Numbered from the stretch's first letter, positions 24,018 through 35,276 are shown. The stretch: 64,000 nt of DNA from VAZQ01 sp963817015 (GCA_963817015.1 CAWFMV010000019.1:434001-498000), one strand, 5' to 3'. Made by a program: numbers and translations. Notes: generated by a model from the letters alone, not told the origin.

Positions 24018-25186
24018 TGACAAGCATCAAACTGCCGCGGGCCGATGGCGGCCTGGAGTCCTACACCGTTCGCAATGCTCCGCTTGCCGTGCGCGCGAAC
24101 GGCGCTCCGCCGCGGCTCAACCGCATCGCCTACGCGGCGGCTCACGTGGTGGCCAATCCGCTGGCCGACAACGAGCCGTGGCTCGACACTGCCGTGGACT
24201 GGGAGCGCACGATCGCGTTCCGGCACTATCTGTGGGACCTCGGCCTCGGCGTCGCCGAAGCGATGGACACCGCCCAGCGCGGCATGGGCCTCGACTGGAA
24301 CGGCGCCCGCGAGCTGATCCGGCGCTCGCTCGAAGCGGCCAAGTCGCGCCCCGGCGCGTTGATCGCGAGCGGCGCCGGCACCGAGCAGCTCGAGGCGTCG
24401 GCAAACGTGACGCTCGACGACGTGATCCGAGCCTACGAGACGCAGATCGAGGCGATCGAGGCGATGGGCGGCCGCATCGTCTTGATGGCGAGCCGCGCGC
24501 TGGTGAAGGCGGCCAAAGGTCCGGACGACTACGCCAAGGTCTATGCGCGCATCCTCGGCCAGGTGAAGGAGCCGGTGATCATTCACTGGCTGGGCGAGAT
24601 GTTCGATCCTGCGCTCGCCGGCTACTGGGGCAGCAGCGACCACGACGTTGCGATGGCAACGGCCCTCGATGTCATTCGCGACAACGTGACCAAGGTGGAT
24701 GGCATCAAGATCTCGCTCCTGTCGAAGGACAAGGAGATCGTGATGCGCCGCGGCCTTGCGCAAGGCGTGCGCATGTACACCGGCGACGACTTCAACTATC
24801 CGGAGCTGATCGCGGGTGACGATCGAGGCTACTCGGACGCGCTGCTTGGCATTTTCGACGCCATCGCGCCGGCGGCCGCGCTCGCGCTGCGGCAGCTATC
24901 AAGCGGTGACACGGCGGCTTTCCATGAAACGCTGGCGCCGACGCTCCCGCTCTCACGCCACATCTTCAAGGCGCCGACGCGCTTCTACAAGACCGGCGTC
25001 GTGTTCCTGGCCTATCTCAACGGCCTGCAAGATCACTTCCACATGGTCGGCGGCCAGCAGTCGGCCCGATCGCTGGTGCATCTTGCCGAGCTGTTCCGCC
25101 TGGCCGATGCCGCGCGCGTCCTGCGCGATCCGGAGCTGGCGGCGACACGGATCAAGCACGTGATGGCGCTTGGAGGTGTCGCCTGA
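24017..25186 (+). CDS. DUF993 / dihydrodipicolinate-synthase-like protein
   Basis: 389 residues starting MTSIKLPRADGGLESYTV. It matches the DUF993 family of predicted TIM-barrel aldolase-like proteins: TIAFRHYLWDLGLGVAEAMD, EPVIIHWLGEMFDPALAGYW and FHMVGGQQSAR. Usually found beside a MocA oxidoreductase and a sugar-phosphate isomerase, as here. Translationally coupled on both sides. Reaction unknown; probably a retro-aldol or lyase step on an oxidised sugar or inositol derivative. Confidence 0.8.
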   Translation: MTSIKLPRADGGLESYTVRNAPLAVRANGAPPRLNRIAYAAAHVVANPLADNEPWLDTAVDWERTIAFRHYLWDLGLGVAEAMDTAQRGMGLDWNGARELIRRSLEAAKSRPGALIASGAGTEQLEASANVTLDDVIRAYETQIEAIEAMGGRIVLMASRALVKAAKGPDDYAKVYARILGQVKEPVIIHWLGEMFDPALAGYWGSSDHDVAMATALDVIRDNVTKVDGIKISLLSKDKEIVMRRGLAQGVRMYTGDDFNYPELIAGDDRGYSDALLGIFDAIAPAAALALRQLSSGDTAAFHETLAPTLPLSRHIFKAPTRFYKTGVVFLAYLNGLQDHFHMVGGQQSARSLVHLAELFRLADAARVLRDPELAATRIKHVMALGGVA

Positions 25187-26050
25187 TGCGCGATCTCTCG
25201 CAGCATCTCGAGCTTCTCTCCCTCAACACCGCCACGGTCAGGAAGCAGGCGCCGCTCGACCGGATTATCGAGGCGTGCGGTCGCGCGCGGCATCGGCATG
25301 ATCGATCCCTGGCGTGACCAGGTGCAAGCGATTGGCCTCGACAAGGTCGCACGGCACATTCGCGATGCCGGCGTGCGCCTGTCCGGCTATTGCCGCGGCG
25401 GTTTCTATACGGGTGCGAATGCGAACGAGCTTGCCGCCGCGCTCGACGACAACCGCCGCGCCATCGACGAGGCCAAGGCGCTGGACAGTCCGTGCCTTGT
25501 GCTCGTGGTCGGGTCGCTGCCGGGCGCGCTGTCCGGCAAGCCGCAGTCGATCGATATCACGCTTGCCCGCAGCCAGGTCCGTGATGGCATTGCGGCTTCC
25601 CTCGACCACGCGCGTAGCGTGAGCATGCCGCTGGCGATCGAGCCGCTGCATCCCATGCAGGCGGCGGATCGTGCCTGCGTCAATACGCTGGAGCAGGCGC
25701 TCGATCTGTGCGACGAGCTTGACCCCGGCAACACCGGCGCGCTCGGTGTTGCGCTTGATGCCTATCATGTCTGGTGGGATCCGAAGCTCGCAGCTCAGAT
25801 CAAGCGGGCAGGGGCCAGCCGCTTGCTTGCCTATCACATCTGCGACTGGCTCCTTCCGACGCGCGATCTGCTGAATGACCGAGGCATGCCCGGCGACGGC
25901 GTGATCGAGCTGAAAAAGCTGCGCGGCCTGGTCGAGGCTGCCGGATATCACGGCGCGGTCGAGATCGAGATCTTCTCCGACGCCTGGTGGTCGCGACCGC
26001 TGGAGGAGGTGCTCGACGTCTGCGTCTCGCGCTACAAATCGATTGCGTGA
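25186..26050 (+). CDS. Sugar phosphate isomerase/epimerase (AP-endonuclease-2 fold), one frameshift
   Basis: About 287 residues. Start ATG 25186 overlaps the previous stop. The opening MRDLSQHLELLSLNTATVRK is in one frame and GIGMIDPWRDQVQAIGLDKV onward in another, with an inserted base near 25270. Metal-site motifs of this fold are visible: MPLAIEPLHP, VALDAYHVWWDP, AYHICDW and AVEIEIFS. Third gene of the operon. Confidence 0.82.
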
Positions 26051-27122
26051 CGCAGCATCGACAGCGATGAAGCCTGCGGCTTGCCGCGAGCGGCCGCTGC
26101 CAACTTCGCGCACAAAATAAAGAATTGGCAAAAAAACAAAAAATGGTCAGCGGCGGCGCTCCGAGATCGAAGCCACCTTGCAACAGGGACTACAGCTCCG
26201 AGCAGAGCGCAGCGCCGCTGGCCAATTCTGGACGTTCACGATGTCAAACAGCAAGATGTTAGTCAGTTACGCTTCACGCACGTTCAAAGCGCGTGCATGA
26301 AAAACTTGAAAGCTTGCGACCATTGCCACAGGCGTGGTCGATCGTTCGCGCGCACGGCAGCGCGCGCGTCATGCGCCCGCACTCGTTGCTTCGGCGGGCA
26401 AGGCTCAATGTCCGTCGTCGCGCGAAGCGCGAGGACGGGATGATCCGCTGGTGGAGCGACGACGATCGCGCACGCGCCAATGACAGGCGCCAACAGCGCG
26501 TCGTGCGCGAAAGCGCACGGCAGCCGATCGGTTCTCTGACTTGCGGTGTTGATGCGGGCCACTGCGGGTCCCTCCTGCCATTTGGCGGAGGGGTTAGGCC
26601 CGCCGCCGGTTAGTCCGATTGTCTCGGATAGCGTCCGGATTGCTGCCGATGTGACAGGCAACCCATTTCCACGCGCACAAAGCTCCGCTCGCTCGGTCGC
26701 TTAATCGACCAAACGTTGGCGGCGCTGAGCGCGGCTATGGTTGTGCCTAGGCGGCGCATCGGGTTCCTCATCGGGCCGTTACTCATTCGACATAACAAAC
26801 AGACTGTCGATATGCTGTGACGGCCATCACTTGCCAACCACTTTTGGTCGGCAGGGCGCTGCATCTGTCAGATATTTTCGACAAAATCAAGACCGAGTTT
26901 GTGAAAGAGAGATTAACGCAACAAAAACATCGCTTGCCACAGACCGACTGACGGCTTGTTTCACGCGCGCGATCGAGGACGCGCGGTTCGTGTCTCGCGT
27001 GTGGAAGTGCATCCGGTACCTCGTTGCGGAGGAGGGGCGTTTGTGCATGGATATTGCCGAAGCGCCTGGGCCTGAAGGCCGGCCAAAGCGGCGCGTGATT
27101 CGATTGTAGGGAGGAGCCGGTC
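26051..27122. other. Intergenic region without a recognised gene
   Basis: Short frames occur on both strands but lack recognisable motifs. The stretch near 26095-26150 is AT-richer than its surroundings. The last 40 bases carry GGGAGGAGCC, the ribosome-binding site of the next gene. Confidence 0.4.
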
Positions 27123-29375
27123 ATGACGGTCAGAGCAGGTCTTTATGTGGGCGTGGCGGCGATCGCGATCGCCGCGCTGGTCGGCGCTCCGCCCGCGCAG
27201 GTAAGCGCCCAGCAACAGGCGCCCGCCGGCGTCACCGTCGGTGACAGCGATCTCGGCGGCGTGGTGACCAGCGCGAACGGGCCTGAGGCCGGCGTCTGGG
27301 TGATCGCGGAGACCGCACGATCTGCCGACACGTTTCATCAAGATCGTCGTGACCGACGACCAGGGCCGCTACGTGCTGCCCGAGCTGCCGAAGGCGCAAT
27401 TACGACGTCTGGGTGCGCGGCTATGGCCTCGTCGATTCGCCCAAGGTGAAGAGCGGCGCCCGGCAAGCATCCTCGACCTCACCGCCGTGGCGGCGCCGAA
27501 CGAGGCGGCGGCGGCGGAGTACTATCCGGCGCAGTACTGGTACTCGATGCTGCAAGATTCCGGACAAGAGCCTGTTTCCCGGCACGGGCGAAGGCCCGAG
27601 CGGCAACGGCATGTCGGAGAAGGTGCGCAGCCAGGCGCAGTGGCTCGCCACGCTCAAGACGCATTCGCTGCAATTCCTGTCATCAGCTCGGCAACAAGCC
27701 GACGCGCACGATCTCCAAGGAGCTCGGCGAGTTCAGAATCGTCCTACGAGGCCTGGATGCATCGCATCCAGGTCGGCCCGATGGCCGAGACCATGGTGAC
27801 GCAATATCGGCACGCTCGACACGCAACGTCGCGCTCACGCAACTTCGCCGACTGGACCGACCGCATCGCGGCCGGCGAATTGCCGCAGGCGAAGCCGCAG
27901 CGCCCGCAGGGCGTCGAGCGCAATGTCGTCGTCACGCTGTGGGACTGGGGCGATGCCAAGACCTATCTGCATGACGAGATCGCGACCGACAAGCGCAATC
28001 CGACCGTCAATGCGCTAGGGCAAGATCTACAGCGCGACCGAGGATTCGACCGACAATCTGCCGATCCTCGATCCGAAGACGCACACGGTGACGCTATCTC
28101 AAGTCGACACCGCGCGATCCGAATACGCCGACCGGCGTGTTCATCCAGTCGGGCAACTTCCCGGCCAAGCCGTCGCCCTATTGGGGCGAGGAGAAGCTCT
28201 GGAGCAGCCAGACGTCGGTGCACAATCCGATGCTCGACCAGGACGGCCGGGTCTGGATGACGGCGCGCATCCGCCGCCGGAGACGCCGGCCTTCTGCCAG
28301 GCAGGGCTCGGATCATCCGTCCGCGAAGCTGTTCCCGATCGACGGACGCGGCGCGCCAGGTCTCGATGTACGATCCGAAGACCGGCAAGCTCACGCTACA
28401 TCGACACCTGCTTCACCACCCATCATCTGATCTTCGCCGAGGACAAGAACAACACGCTGTGGCTCTCGGCCGGCGGCGCGCGCGCGCCGGTGGTCGGCTG
28501 GATCAATACCAAGATGTATCTCGAGACCGGCGACGAGGCAGAAGTCGCAGGGCTGGTCGCCGTTCATCCTCGACACCAACGGCAACGGCAAGCGCGACGA
28601 CGACTATGTCGAGCCCGAACCAGCCGGTCGATCCCACCAAGGACAAGCGCATCATCGCCGGCCTCTACGGCATCGGCTACGATCCGAACGACGGCATCGA
28701 TCTGGGGCTCGGTGCTGGCGATGCCGGGCGGCGTCGTGCACATCATCCCGGGCGACAATCCGCCCGCGACCACGCTCGCCGGAATATTACGAGGTGCCGT
28801 TCAACGAGCCGCGCGCCGCGGTCAACGGCTATGGCCCGCGCGGCATGGACATCGACCGCAACGGCGTGGTGTGGATTCCGCTCGCCAGCGGCCATATGGC
28901 GAGCTTCGACCGCAAGAAGTGCAAAGGCCCGCTCAACGGCCCGACCATCGCGAACGGCCGGCACTGTCCGGAAGGCTGGACGCTCTATCAGTTCCCCGGC
29001 CCGCAGTTCGAGAGCATCGAGGACGAGCCGGGCGCGGTGCAGTCGAGCTATTACACCTGGGTCGATCAGTTCGACACGTTCGGGCTCGGCAAGAACGTGC
29101 CGATCGCGACCGGCAATCTGTCGGATTCACTCGAAGCGCTGGTCGACGGCAAGTTCGTCTCGCTGCGCGTGCCCTATCCGATGGGCTTCCACGCCAAGGG
29201 GCTCGACGGCCGCATCGACGATCCCAACGCCGGCTGGAAGGGCAAGGGCCTGTGGTCGACCTATGCGGGCCGCGCGCCCTATCACATCGAAGGCGGCAAG
29301 GGCACGACCAGCAAGGTGGTGAAGTTCCAGCTGCGGCCCGATCCGCTGGCGCGAAGTGAGCTAGGGTGGGAGTGA
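27123..29375 (+). CDS. Secreted carboxypeptidase-regulatory-like domain protein with CxxCH motif, copy 1 (many frameshifts)
   Basis: About 740 residues when frames are joined. Signal peptide to QVSAQQ, then a carboxypeptidase-regulatory-like domain (VTVGDSDLGGVVTSANGPEA, GRYVLPELPKA). Next is a haem-type CNSCHQLGNKPTRTIS motif near 27668, then a long domain with beta-propeller-like repeats: HNPMLDQDGRVWMTARI, DTCFTTHHLIFAEDKNNTLW and KGLDGRIDDPN. Apparent single-base insertions lie near 27319, 27397, 27460, 27549, 27665 and several later points. Likely a periplasmic single-haem protein. The next gene is a close paralogue. Confidence 0.7.
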
Positions 29376-29484
29376 GCGTGACGATCGGCGCTCGCACTCC
29401 CGGCAGCGAGAGGAGCGCTCGGTCAGCGGACAAGTGCGGCGCGAAGACGAAGGCTGCCGCCACAAGACATTGGAGGAACGCAAG

Positions 29485-31700
29485 ATGAAACGACAGGACA
29501 AGTCTCGTTGCTGACCGTTGCGGCTGTCGCGCTTGGCGCGACTGCTGCTGCCATCGCCGACACATCTGAGCGCGCAACAGAGCGCTCCCGCCGGCGTCAC
29601 TGTCGGCGACAGTGATCTCGGCGGCGTCGTCACCAGCGCGAATGGTCCGGAAGCGGGCGTCTGGGTGATCGCGGAGACGACCGATCTTCCGACCAAGTTC
29701 GTCAAGATCGTCGTCACCGACGATCAGGGCCGCTATGTGCTGCCCGAGCTTCCGAAGGCGAATTACGACGTCTGGGTGCGCGGCTATGGGCTTGTCGACT
29801 CGCCCAAGATCGAAGTCGGCGCCCGGCCGCATCGTCAATCTCACCGCGACTCGTTGCGCCGAGCGAGGCCGCGGCGGCCGAATATTATCCGGCGCAGTAT
29901 TGGTACTCGATGCTCGAAGATTCCCGAGAGGAGCATGTTCCCCGGCACCGGACCGAACGGCAACGGCATGCCGGAACGGATCAGGAGCCAGGGCCAGTGG
30001 ATCGCGACCCTCAAGACGCACGGCTGCAATTCCTGCCACCAGGTCGGCAACAAGCCGACGCGCACGATTTCGAAGGCGCTCGGCGAGTTCGACTCATCCT
30101 ACGCCGCGTGGATGCATCGGCTGCAGGTCGGGCCCGCAGCCGAGAACATGGTGCGCGGCATCAATGAGCTCGACACGCCGCGGCTCCTCAAGCAGTTCGC
30201 CGACTGGACCGACACGCATCGCCGCCGGCGCGCTGCCGACGTCGAAGCCGCAGCGGCCGCAAGGCGTCGAGCGCAACGTCGTGGTGACGCTGTGGGACTG
30301 GGGCGATGCCAAGACCTACCTGCATGACGAGATCGCGACCGACAAGCGCAACCCGACTGTCAATGCCTGGGGCCCGATCTACAGCGCGACCGAAGATTCC
30401 ACCGACAATCTTCCGATCCTCGATCCGAAGTCTCATTCGGTGACCTATCTCAAGTCGACGCCGCGCGACGCCGATACGCCGCGGCGGGCCTTCACGATGT
30501 CGGGCAACTTCCCGCGGCTGCCGTCGCCCTATTGGGGCAGCGAGATGATCTGGAACAGCCAGACCTCGGTGCACAATCCGATGCTCGATCAGGACGGGCG
30601 CGTCTGGATGACGTCGCGCATCCGCAAGCAGGAGACGCCGGCGTTCTGCCGCAAGGGTTCGGATCACCCGTCCGCGAAGCTGTTCCCGATGGAGGAGGCT
30701 GGTCGCCAGGTCGCGGTCTACGATCCGAAGACGAAGCAACTCACGCACATCGACACCTGCTTCACGACGCATCATCTGATCTTCGCCGAGGACAAGAACA
30801 ACACGCTGTGGCTCTCGGGCGGCGGCGCCCGCCAGCCGGTGATCGGCTGGATCGACACCAAGAAATTCCTCGAGACCGGGGACGCCGCGGCGTCGCAGGG
30901 CTGGACGGCATACGTGCTCGACACCAACGGCAACGGCAAGCGCGACGACTATGTCGAGCCCAATCAGCCGGTCGATCCGACCAAGGACAAGCGTATCTTT
31001 GCCGGCATGTATGGCATCGGATTCGATCCCAACGACGGCTCGATCTGGGGCTCGGTGCTGGCGATGCCGGGCGGCGTGTCCCGCATCATTCCGGGCGACA
31101 ATCCGCCCGCGACAGACGCTCGCCGAATATTACGAGGTGCCCTACAACGATCCGCGTACGCCCTACAGCGGCTTCGGTCCGCGCGGCGGCGACATCGACC
31201 GCAACGGCGTGATGTGGGTGCCGCTCGCGAGCGGCCACATGGCAAGCTTCGACCGCAAGAAATGCAAAGGCCCGCTCAACGGCCCGACCGTCGCCAACGG
31301 GCGTCACTGTCCGGAGGGCTGGACGCTCTATCAGTTCCCCGGTCCGCAGTTCGAGAACATCAAGAACGAGCCGGGCGCGGTGCAGTCGAGCTATCAGACG
31401 TTCGTCGACCAGTTCGACACGTTCGGCCTCGGCAAGAACGTGCCGATGGCGACCGGCAACATGTCGGACTCGATCGAGGCGCTGGTCGACGGCAAGTTCG
31501 TGTCGCTGCGCGTGCCTTATCCGATGGGCTTCCACTCCAAGGGGCTCGACGGCCGCATCGACGATCCGAGCCTCGGCTGGAAGGGCAAGGGGCTGTGGTC
31601 GACCTATGCGGGCCGCGCGCCCTATCACATCGAGGGTGGCAAGGGCACGACCAGCAAGGTGGTGCAGTTCCAGCTCAGGCCCGATCCGCTGGCGCGGTGA
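29485..31700 (+). CDS. Secreted carboxypeptidase-regulatory-like domain protein with CxxCH motif, copy 2 (frameshifted)
   Basis: Same architecture as copy 1 and largely identical in the C-terminal third. ATG 29485 follows GGAGGAACG; a shift early in the signal peptide and others near 29822, 29920, 30225 and 31110 interrupt the frame. The haem motif reads CNSCHQVGNKPTRTI. Landmarks: DVWVRGYGLVDSPKIEVGA, DWGDAKTYLHDEIATDKRN, CKGPLNGPTVANGRHCPEGW. Function unknown; possibly linked to a periplasmic dehydrogenase chain. Confidence 0.75.
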
Positions 31701-31828
31701 GTGCTGATATGCCTGCGTGTCCCTGGCGCAATGCAGCGCGGCCGGGACTTTGCGGGGTGCCTGACGAGCTAGCGCCGCGGTGCATTGCAGACCCGGGATC
31801 GTTCCAACCAGAAATGCTACTCCGCTCT

Positions 31829-31954
31829 TATCCTGAGGGCGTTCCAGCTAGCTCTTTCCGGCTGGAATGCGTCTCGAAGTATGGGGCGGCCGGCATGGTT
31901 CGAGACACCCGCTGTCACGCTAAGCGGCGTGCCGGCGCGCTCCTCACCATGAGG
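31829..31954. repeat. Dispersed repeat, copy B
   Basis: Diverged copy of the repeat at 20323-20479 in the opposite orientation, with ATCCTGAGG at the left, GGTTCGAGACAC in the middle and CTCCTCACCATGAGG at the right. Non-coding, downstream of the CxxCH gene. Confidence 0.6.
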
Positions 31955-31996
31955 CCGAGCGTGTCTCTCAGATTGGGCAATACCGGTACACGATGA

Positions 31997-32047
31997 GTTC
32001 GGGGCCCCGGTTTCCCCACACGGATGAACGTGTCCGGGGCCCCGAAC
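31997..32047. repeat. Long perfect palindrome
   Basis: Arms of 14 bases (GTTCGGGGCCCCGG and its complement) at 31997-32010 and 32034-32047, with an inner stem ACACG/CGTGT. It forms a very stable hairpin in either strand and lies between two convergent genes, so it could act as a bidirectional terminator or be a mobile palindrome. Confidence 0.6.
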
Positions 32048-32140
32048 AAGCGGCACGGCATGACACGCACACATCATGCCGGCCGCCAATGAACCGCCTC
32101 ATGCTCCTTGAGCGATTTCCGCAACCACGCGAGACATGAG

Positions 32141-33173
32141 CTATTGCTTCTCCCAGGCGCTGAGCGCCGCCGATGAGACGCCGCCCGTAATCACACAAGG
32201 CAGTCCAAGGTAAACTTGGCCGGTGGCCGCAGCCGCGATGCAGCCGACCGCCAGCGCGCCCTGGCCGATCTGACCCCACCACGAGACGTTGCGCCGGTAG
32301 GCAGGCCCTTTGCGGCGCAGCTCCTCGATCGCCGCGAACGCTTCCTTTCGCAGCTTGGCGGTTTCGACCGTCTCGGCCGCATCGATCACCTGCGCCAGAA
32401 CCTTCGCGGTCTCTTTGGGGGTGCGTTCGTGCGCCTCCCTGAGCGTGACCATAAGCTCCGGATCGCGCGACGCGTTGCTGGCGAGGGTGTATTTCGCCAT
32501 GCTGCCGAGGGTGAGCTTTTCGACGCTGTCCATCTCCACCGACCAGGCCAGCATCTCGATGATGCGGCCGATCGGACGGGCGTGTCCGGTCGCGAAATAG
32601 TAGCCCCAATAGGTGTCGAGCAGCTCCGGGCTAGGCTCGAGCACATTGGCCTTGGGCAGCTCCTTGCCGGTGACCTTGCTCTTGACCGTGTCCCAGGTCG
32701 ATACAGGCGGCTCCTGCTGATACTGGTAAAGGCGCGGCAACTGTCCGTTCAGGTATTTGTCGATCATCACCTTGCGGGCCGGCAACTTGGCGGAAAAGCG
32801 GCGCAGCATGTTGCGCCAGTCCGGATGTCCCGAATAGGCGATTGCGCGCACGACGACCCACTGGTCGCCCGGCGGCAGCGGCAGCATCTTGTTGACCAAG
32901 TGCTCGGCCTTGTCCGGGTTGGTGGCGATGACGCCCGCCAGGAAGCCGACGAAGACGCCGGATTGCTCGGGGTCCTTGAAGGAGCCGAAACGGCTCAGCG
33001 CCTTGACGGCGGCTGGCATGCCAGCCGGCTCAGGATTGGTGCGATAGGCATTGATCCATCGCATCACCGACTCGAGCGAGACGAGGTCGACGAGAGGGTT
33101 GCAGCGCCGCCGACGCCGGCGCCGGCACGAGCAGCATGAAGACCGTGATCAGGATGGCTTTGGTACGGCTCAT
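32141..33173 (-). CDS. Secreted or membrane-anchored protein of unknown function, one frameshift
   Basis: About 344 residues. ATG 33173 follows GGAGGGGAA. Signal peptide MSRTKAILITVFMLLVPAPA, then a shift near 33098, then a soluble helical region (SVMRWINAYRTNPEPAGM, GDQWVVVRAIAYSGHPDW, YWGYYFATGHARPIGRII). The C-terminus has one hydrophobic segment (ALAVGCIAAAATGQVYLGL). No named family recognised. Confidence 0.65.
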
Positions 33174-33275
33174 TTCCCCTCCGACCAGCCGGCAATTAAC
33201 CTCAGCGCCGGGACGATTTCGTGATTTTCAGGGGGCGGTGATGTGCGCAAATGATGGCGCGTCGCGCCAAATTTA

Positions 33276-33737
33276 TTACCGGATTCCCTTAAGAAAGTCA
33301 GCGACGCGCGGATCTTGCTCAAATTCGGCGAGCTCCTCCGGCGTCGGAAGCTGCGGCTTATCACGCTCCGTATTAACCATGCAGAGGAAGCCGAGCGGCT
33401 CGTCTCCGGTCGCCCGAAATTGATGCCAGGTCATGGGTGGGACCGCGATCAGGTCGTGGGTGGCGACCTCGCGCACCTCGCGGCCGACCAGGCAGTGCCC
33501 GTGACCGCGCAGGATCAGAACGTTGTGGGTGTGCTCATGGCGCTCGAGGGTGGAGAAGCCTGCCGGCGCGACCTCGAAATAGCGCAACTCGCTGCCCTGT
33601 TGGGGGTCGGCGAACAGCACCTGGCGGGTGATCGCCTTGAACAGCGCGCGGGTATCCTCCTTGTAGGGCTGCACCGTGACGCCGTCCCAGCGATAGTTTC
33701 TCGCCTTGCGGTGAACGGGTGGCTCTCCGGAGGTCAT
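33276..33737 (-). CDS. Cupin-domain protein
   Basis: 153 residues. A single cupin_2 barrel with the metal-site motifs ERHEHTHNVLILRGHG (residues about 68-83) and LIAVPPMTWHQF. Starts three bases after the stop of the RuBisCO-like gene, so both are one operon. Cupin partners of RuBisCO-like proteins act on sugar phosphates in known pathways; the reaction here is not known. Confidence 0.82.
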   Translation of the reverse strand: MTSGEPPVHRKARNYRWDGVTVQPYKEDTRALFKAITRQVLFADPQQGSELRYFEVAPAGFSTLERHEHTHNVLILRGHGHCLVGREVREVATHDLIAVPPMTWHQFRATGDEPLGFLCMVNTERDKPQLPTPEELAEFEQDPRVADFLKGIR

Positions 33738-33740
33738 TTT

Positions 33741-34829
33741 CTATCCATAGGGGTAGGCCTTGACGGCCTCCACGAAGGCTGCGGTCGCCTCGGTGAGCTG
33801 CTCGCGCGCCGAAAGCAGCCCGCCGCCGATCAGCAACATGATGTCGGTGCCATAGAAATCAAGCATCTCCCGCACCCGATCGGTGCTCATCCCGCCGGCG
33901 GGCACAGGGACGGACACGCGCAGGCCATGCCAGTCCGCAAGCGCAGCGCGCGCCAGCGCCCGGCAGGTCTCGGGCGAATAGCCGAAGCGGCCGCCGTAGT
34001 TGGGAAACACGATGGCGTCGGCGCCAAGCATGCGGAAGATCTTGCCGAACAGCAGCGGTGGCGCGATGCGCGAGCCTGCCAGCGATGGATGCGCCAGGAA
34101 GGCGATGCCCGGATGCTCCCGCACCAGGCGATGAAAATTGGAGAGTCCCGCGATCATCGGAGCCACCATCACGGTGTCGATGCTGACGTTGCGTGCCGCC
34201 GCAATCTGCTGGCGCATGCTGTCGAGGTCGCCGCTGAGGCTTGGCACGTAGTGCGTCAGCGAGCCGTGCCGGCGCAGCGCGGTCTGGATCGCCTCGATGC
34301 GAGCCGCAAACGGCGAATAGGCCTGGTCGGCGAGGCCGTGATCATCCTTGACATAGTCGATGCCGCCGCGCGCGAAGCCGATCGCGAGCGCAGCCAGGGC
34401 ATGCGCAGGCAGGCCCTGCGGCTTGAGCGCCGAGGAGGTGAGCGCGCGCCGCTGAGCGCCGACGCGTCGGCGCAAGCCGTCGATTCCATGCCGAGGGCCT
34501 TCGAATGCCCGCACGAATTCGCCTGGCAGATCGACATCGTGAAGCACCACGTCATCATGGATCGAAGTGTTGCCGAACAGCATGTTGAGCAGCTGCCCGG
34601 CGTCGCTGCCGATGGTTGCGGTTGCGAGCGCGATGCGCACCTCGAATAGATCTTTACCCAGGTCCTTGATGTCGAGCACGCGCCCGACGATCTCGCTGTT
34701 CACAAACGGGTCGTCGATGGCCTCGAGCGGCATCTCGACGCTCTGCTCGACCGCAATCGTGCGGGCACGCTCGGTGATCGATCGCGCATTGCTGCGGATG
34801 CGATAAATCGCGTGGATGTCTAACGGCAC
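33741..34829 (-). CDS. RuBisCO-like protein (form IV)
   Basis: 362 residues, intact. The RuBisCO barrel is recognisable from SALKPQGLPAHALAALAIGF and GGIDYVKDDHGLADQ. The carbamylated lysine and first aspartate are kept, but the glutamate that completes the Mg2+ site (KDDE) is histidine. Loop and C-terminal positions (PVPAGGMSTDRV, DIMLLIGGGL) also differ from CO2-fixing forms. It should therefore be a RuBisCO-like enzyme such as a sugar-phosphate enolase, isomerase or decarboxylase. Cotranscribed with a cupin. Confidence 0.85.
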   Translation of the reverse strand: MPLDIHAIYRIRSNARSITERARTIAVEQSVEMPLEAIDDPFVNSEIVGRVLDIKDLGKDLFEVRIALATATIGSDAGQLLNMLFGNTSIHDDVVLHDVDLPGEFVRAFEGPRHGIDGLRRRVGAQRRALTSSALKPQGLPAHALAALAIGFARGGIDYVKDDHGLADQAYSPFAARIEAIQTALRRHGSLTHYVPSLSGDLDSMRQQIAAARNVSIDTVMVAPMIAGLSNFHRLVREHPGIAFLAHPSLAGSRIAPPLLFGKIFRMLGADAIVFPNYGGRFGYSPETCRALARAALADWHGLRVSVPVPAGGMSTDRVREMLDFYGTDIMLLIGGGLLSAREQLTEATAAFVEAVKAYPYG

Positions 34830-34862
34830 GGCAACTTCAAATCGGCAACACTCGTACCGGGC

Positions 34863-35120
34863 TCAACGCCCCGGGACACCGACGGCACGCCGCTCCAGTG
34901 TGCCTAGCGGCGAGGGGGCAAGCCGGCGTAGCAGACGGCGGCCGACGTCGTTGGCCACAATGGCGGTGATCAGCACGGCCACGATGCAGAGCCAGACCAC
35001 GAACACTCCGAGAAGGCCAAGGAGGATCGCAGCCGTGATCACGGCAAAGAGCGGAACAAGTATCACGAACGCGAACGGACGCGACATGCTGGAGGCGACA
35101 CTGCAGACTGCGTGGCTCAT
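34863..35120 (-). CDS. Small membrane protein
   Basis: 85 residues with two hydrophobic helices (FAFVILVPLFAVITAAILLG and VFVVWLCIVAVLITAIVA) and a basic tail (VGRRLLRRLAP). No family recognised. Located just upstream of the RuBisCO-like gene on the same strand. Confidence 0.5.
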   Translation of the reverse strand: MSHAVCSVASSMSRPFAFVILVPLFAVITAAILLGLLGVFVVWLCIVAVLITAIVANDVGRRLLRRLAPSPLGTLERRAVGVPGR

Positions 35121-35276
35121 CGCCAGATCCTCACGCGGCTCGACTTCAAAACTCTGCCAAGCGAACTGGGTATTTTCATGATAGGCGATTCGAAATTACT
35201 CCGGAGGTACGCCACAATCCTGTCAACAGATGCATGTGGCTTGCTGTTCTATCGTGGGATTGGTCATCCTAATTGA

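Noticed and set aside
26051..27122. Short frames as genes
   Set aside because: No frame has a convincing ribosome-binding site, motif or family resemblance.
27123..31700. Programmed frameshifting in the paired CxxCH genes
   Set aside because: The shifts are many, differ between the copies and lack slippery sites; sequence error or decay explains them better.
33741..34829. Carbon-fixing RuBisCO
   Set aside because: Key active-site residues differ (KDDH, KPQG) and there is no small subunit, activase or phosphoribulokinase nearby.
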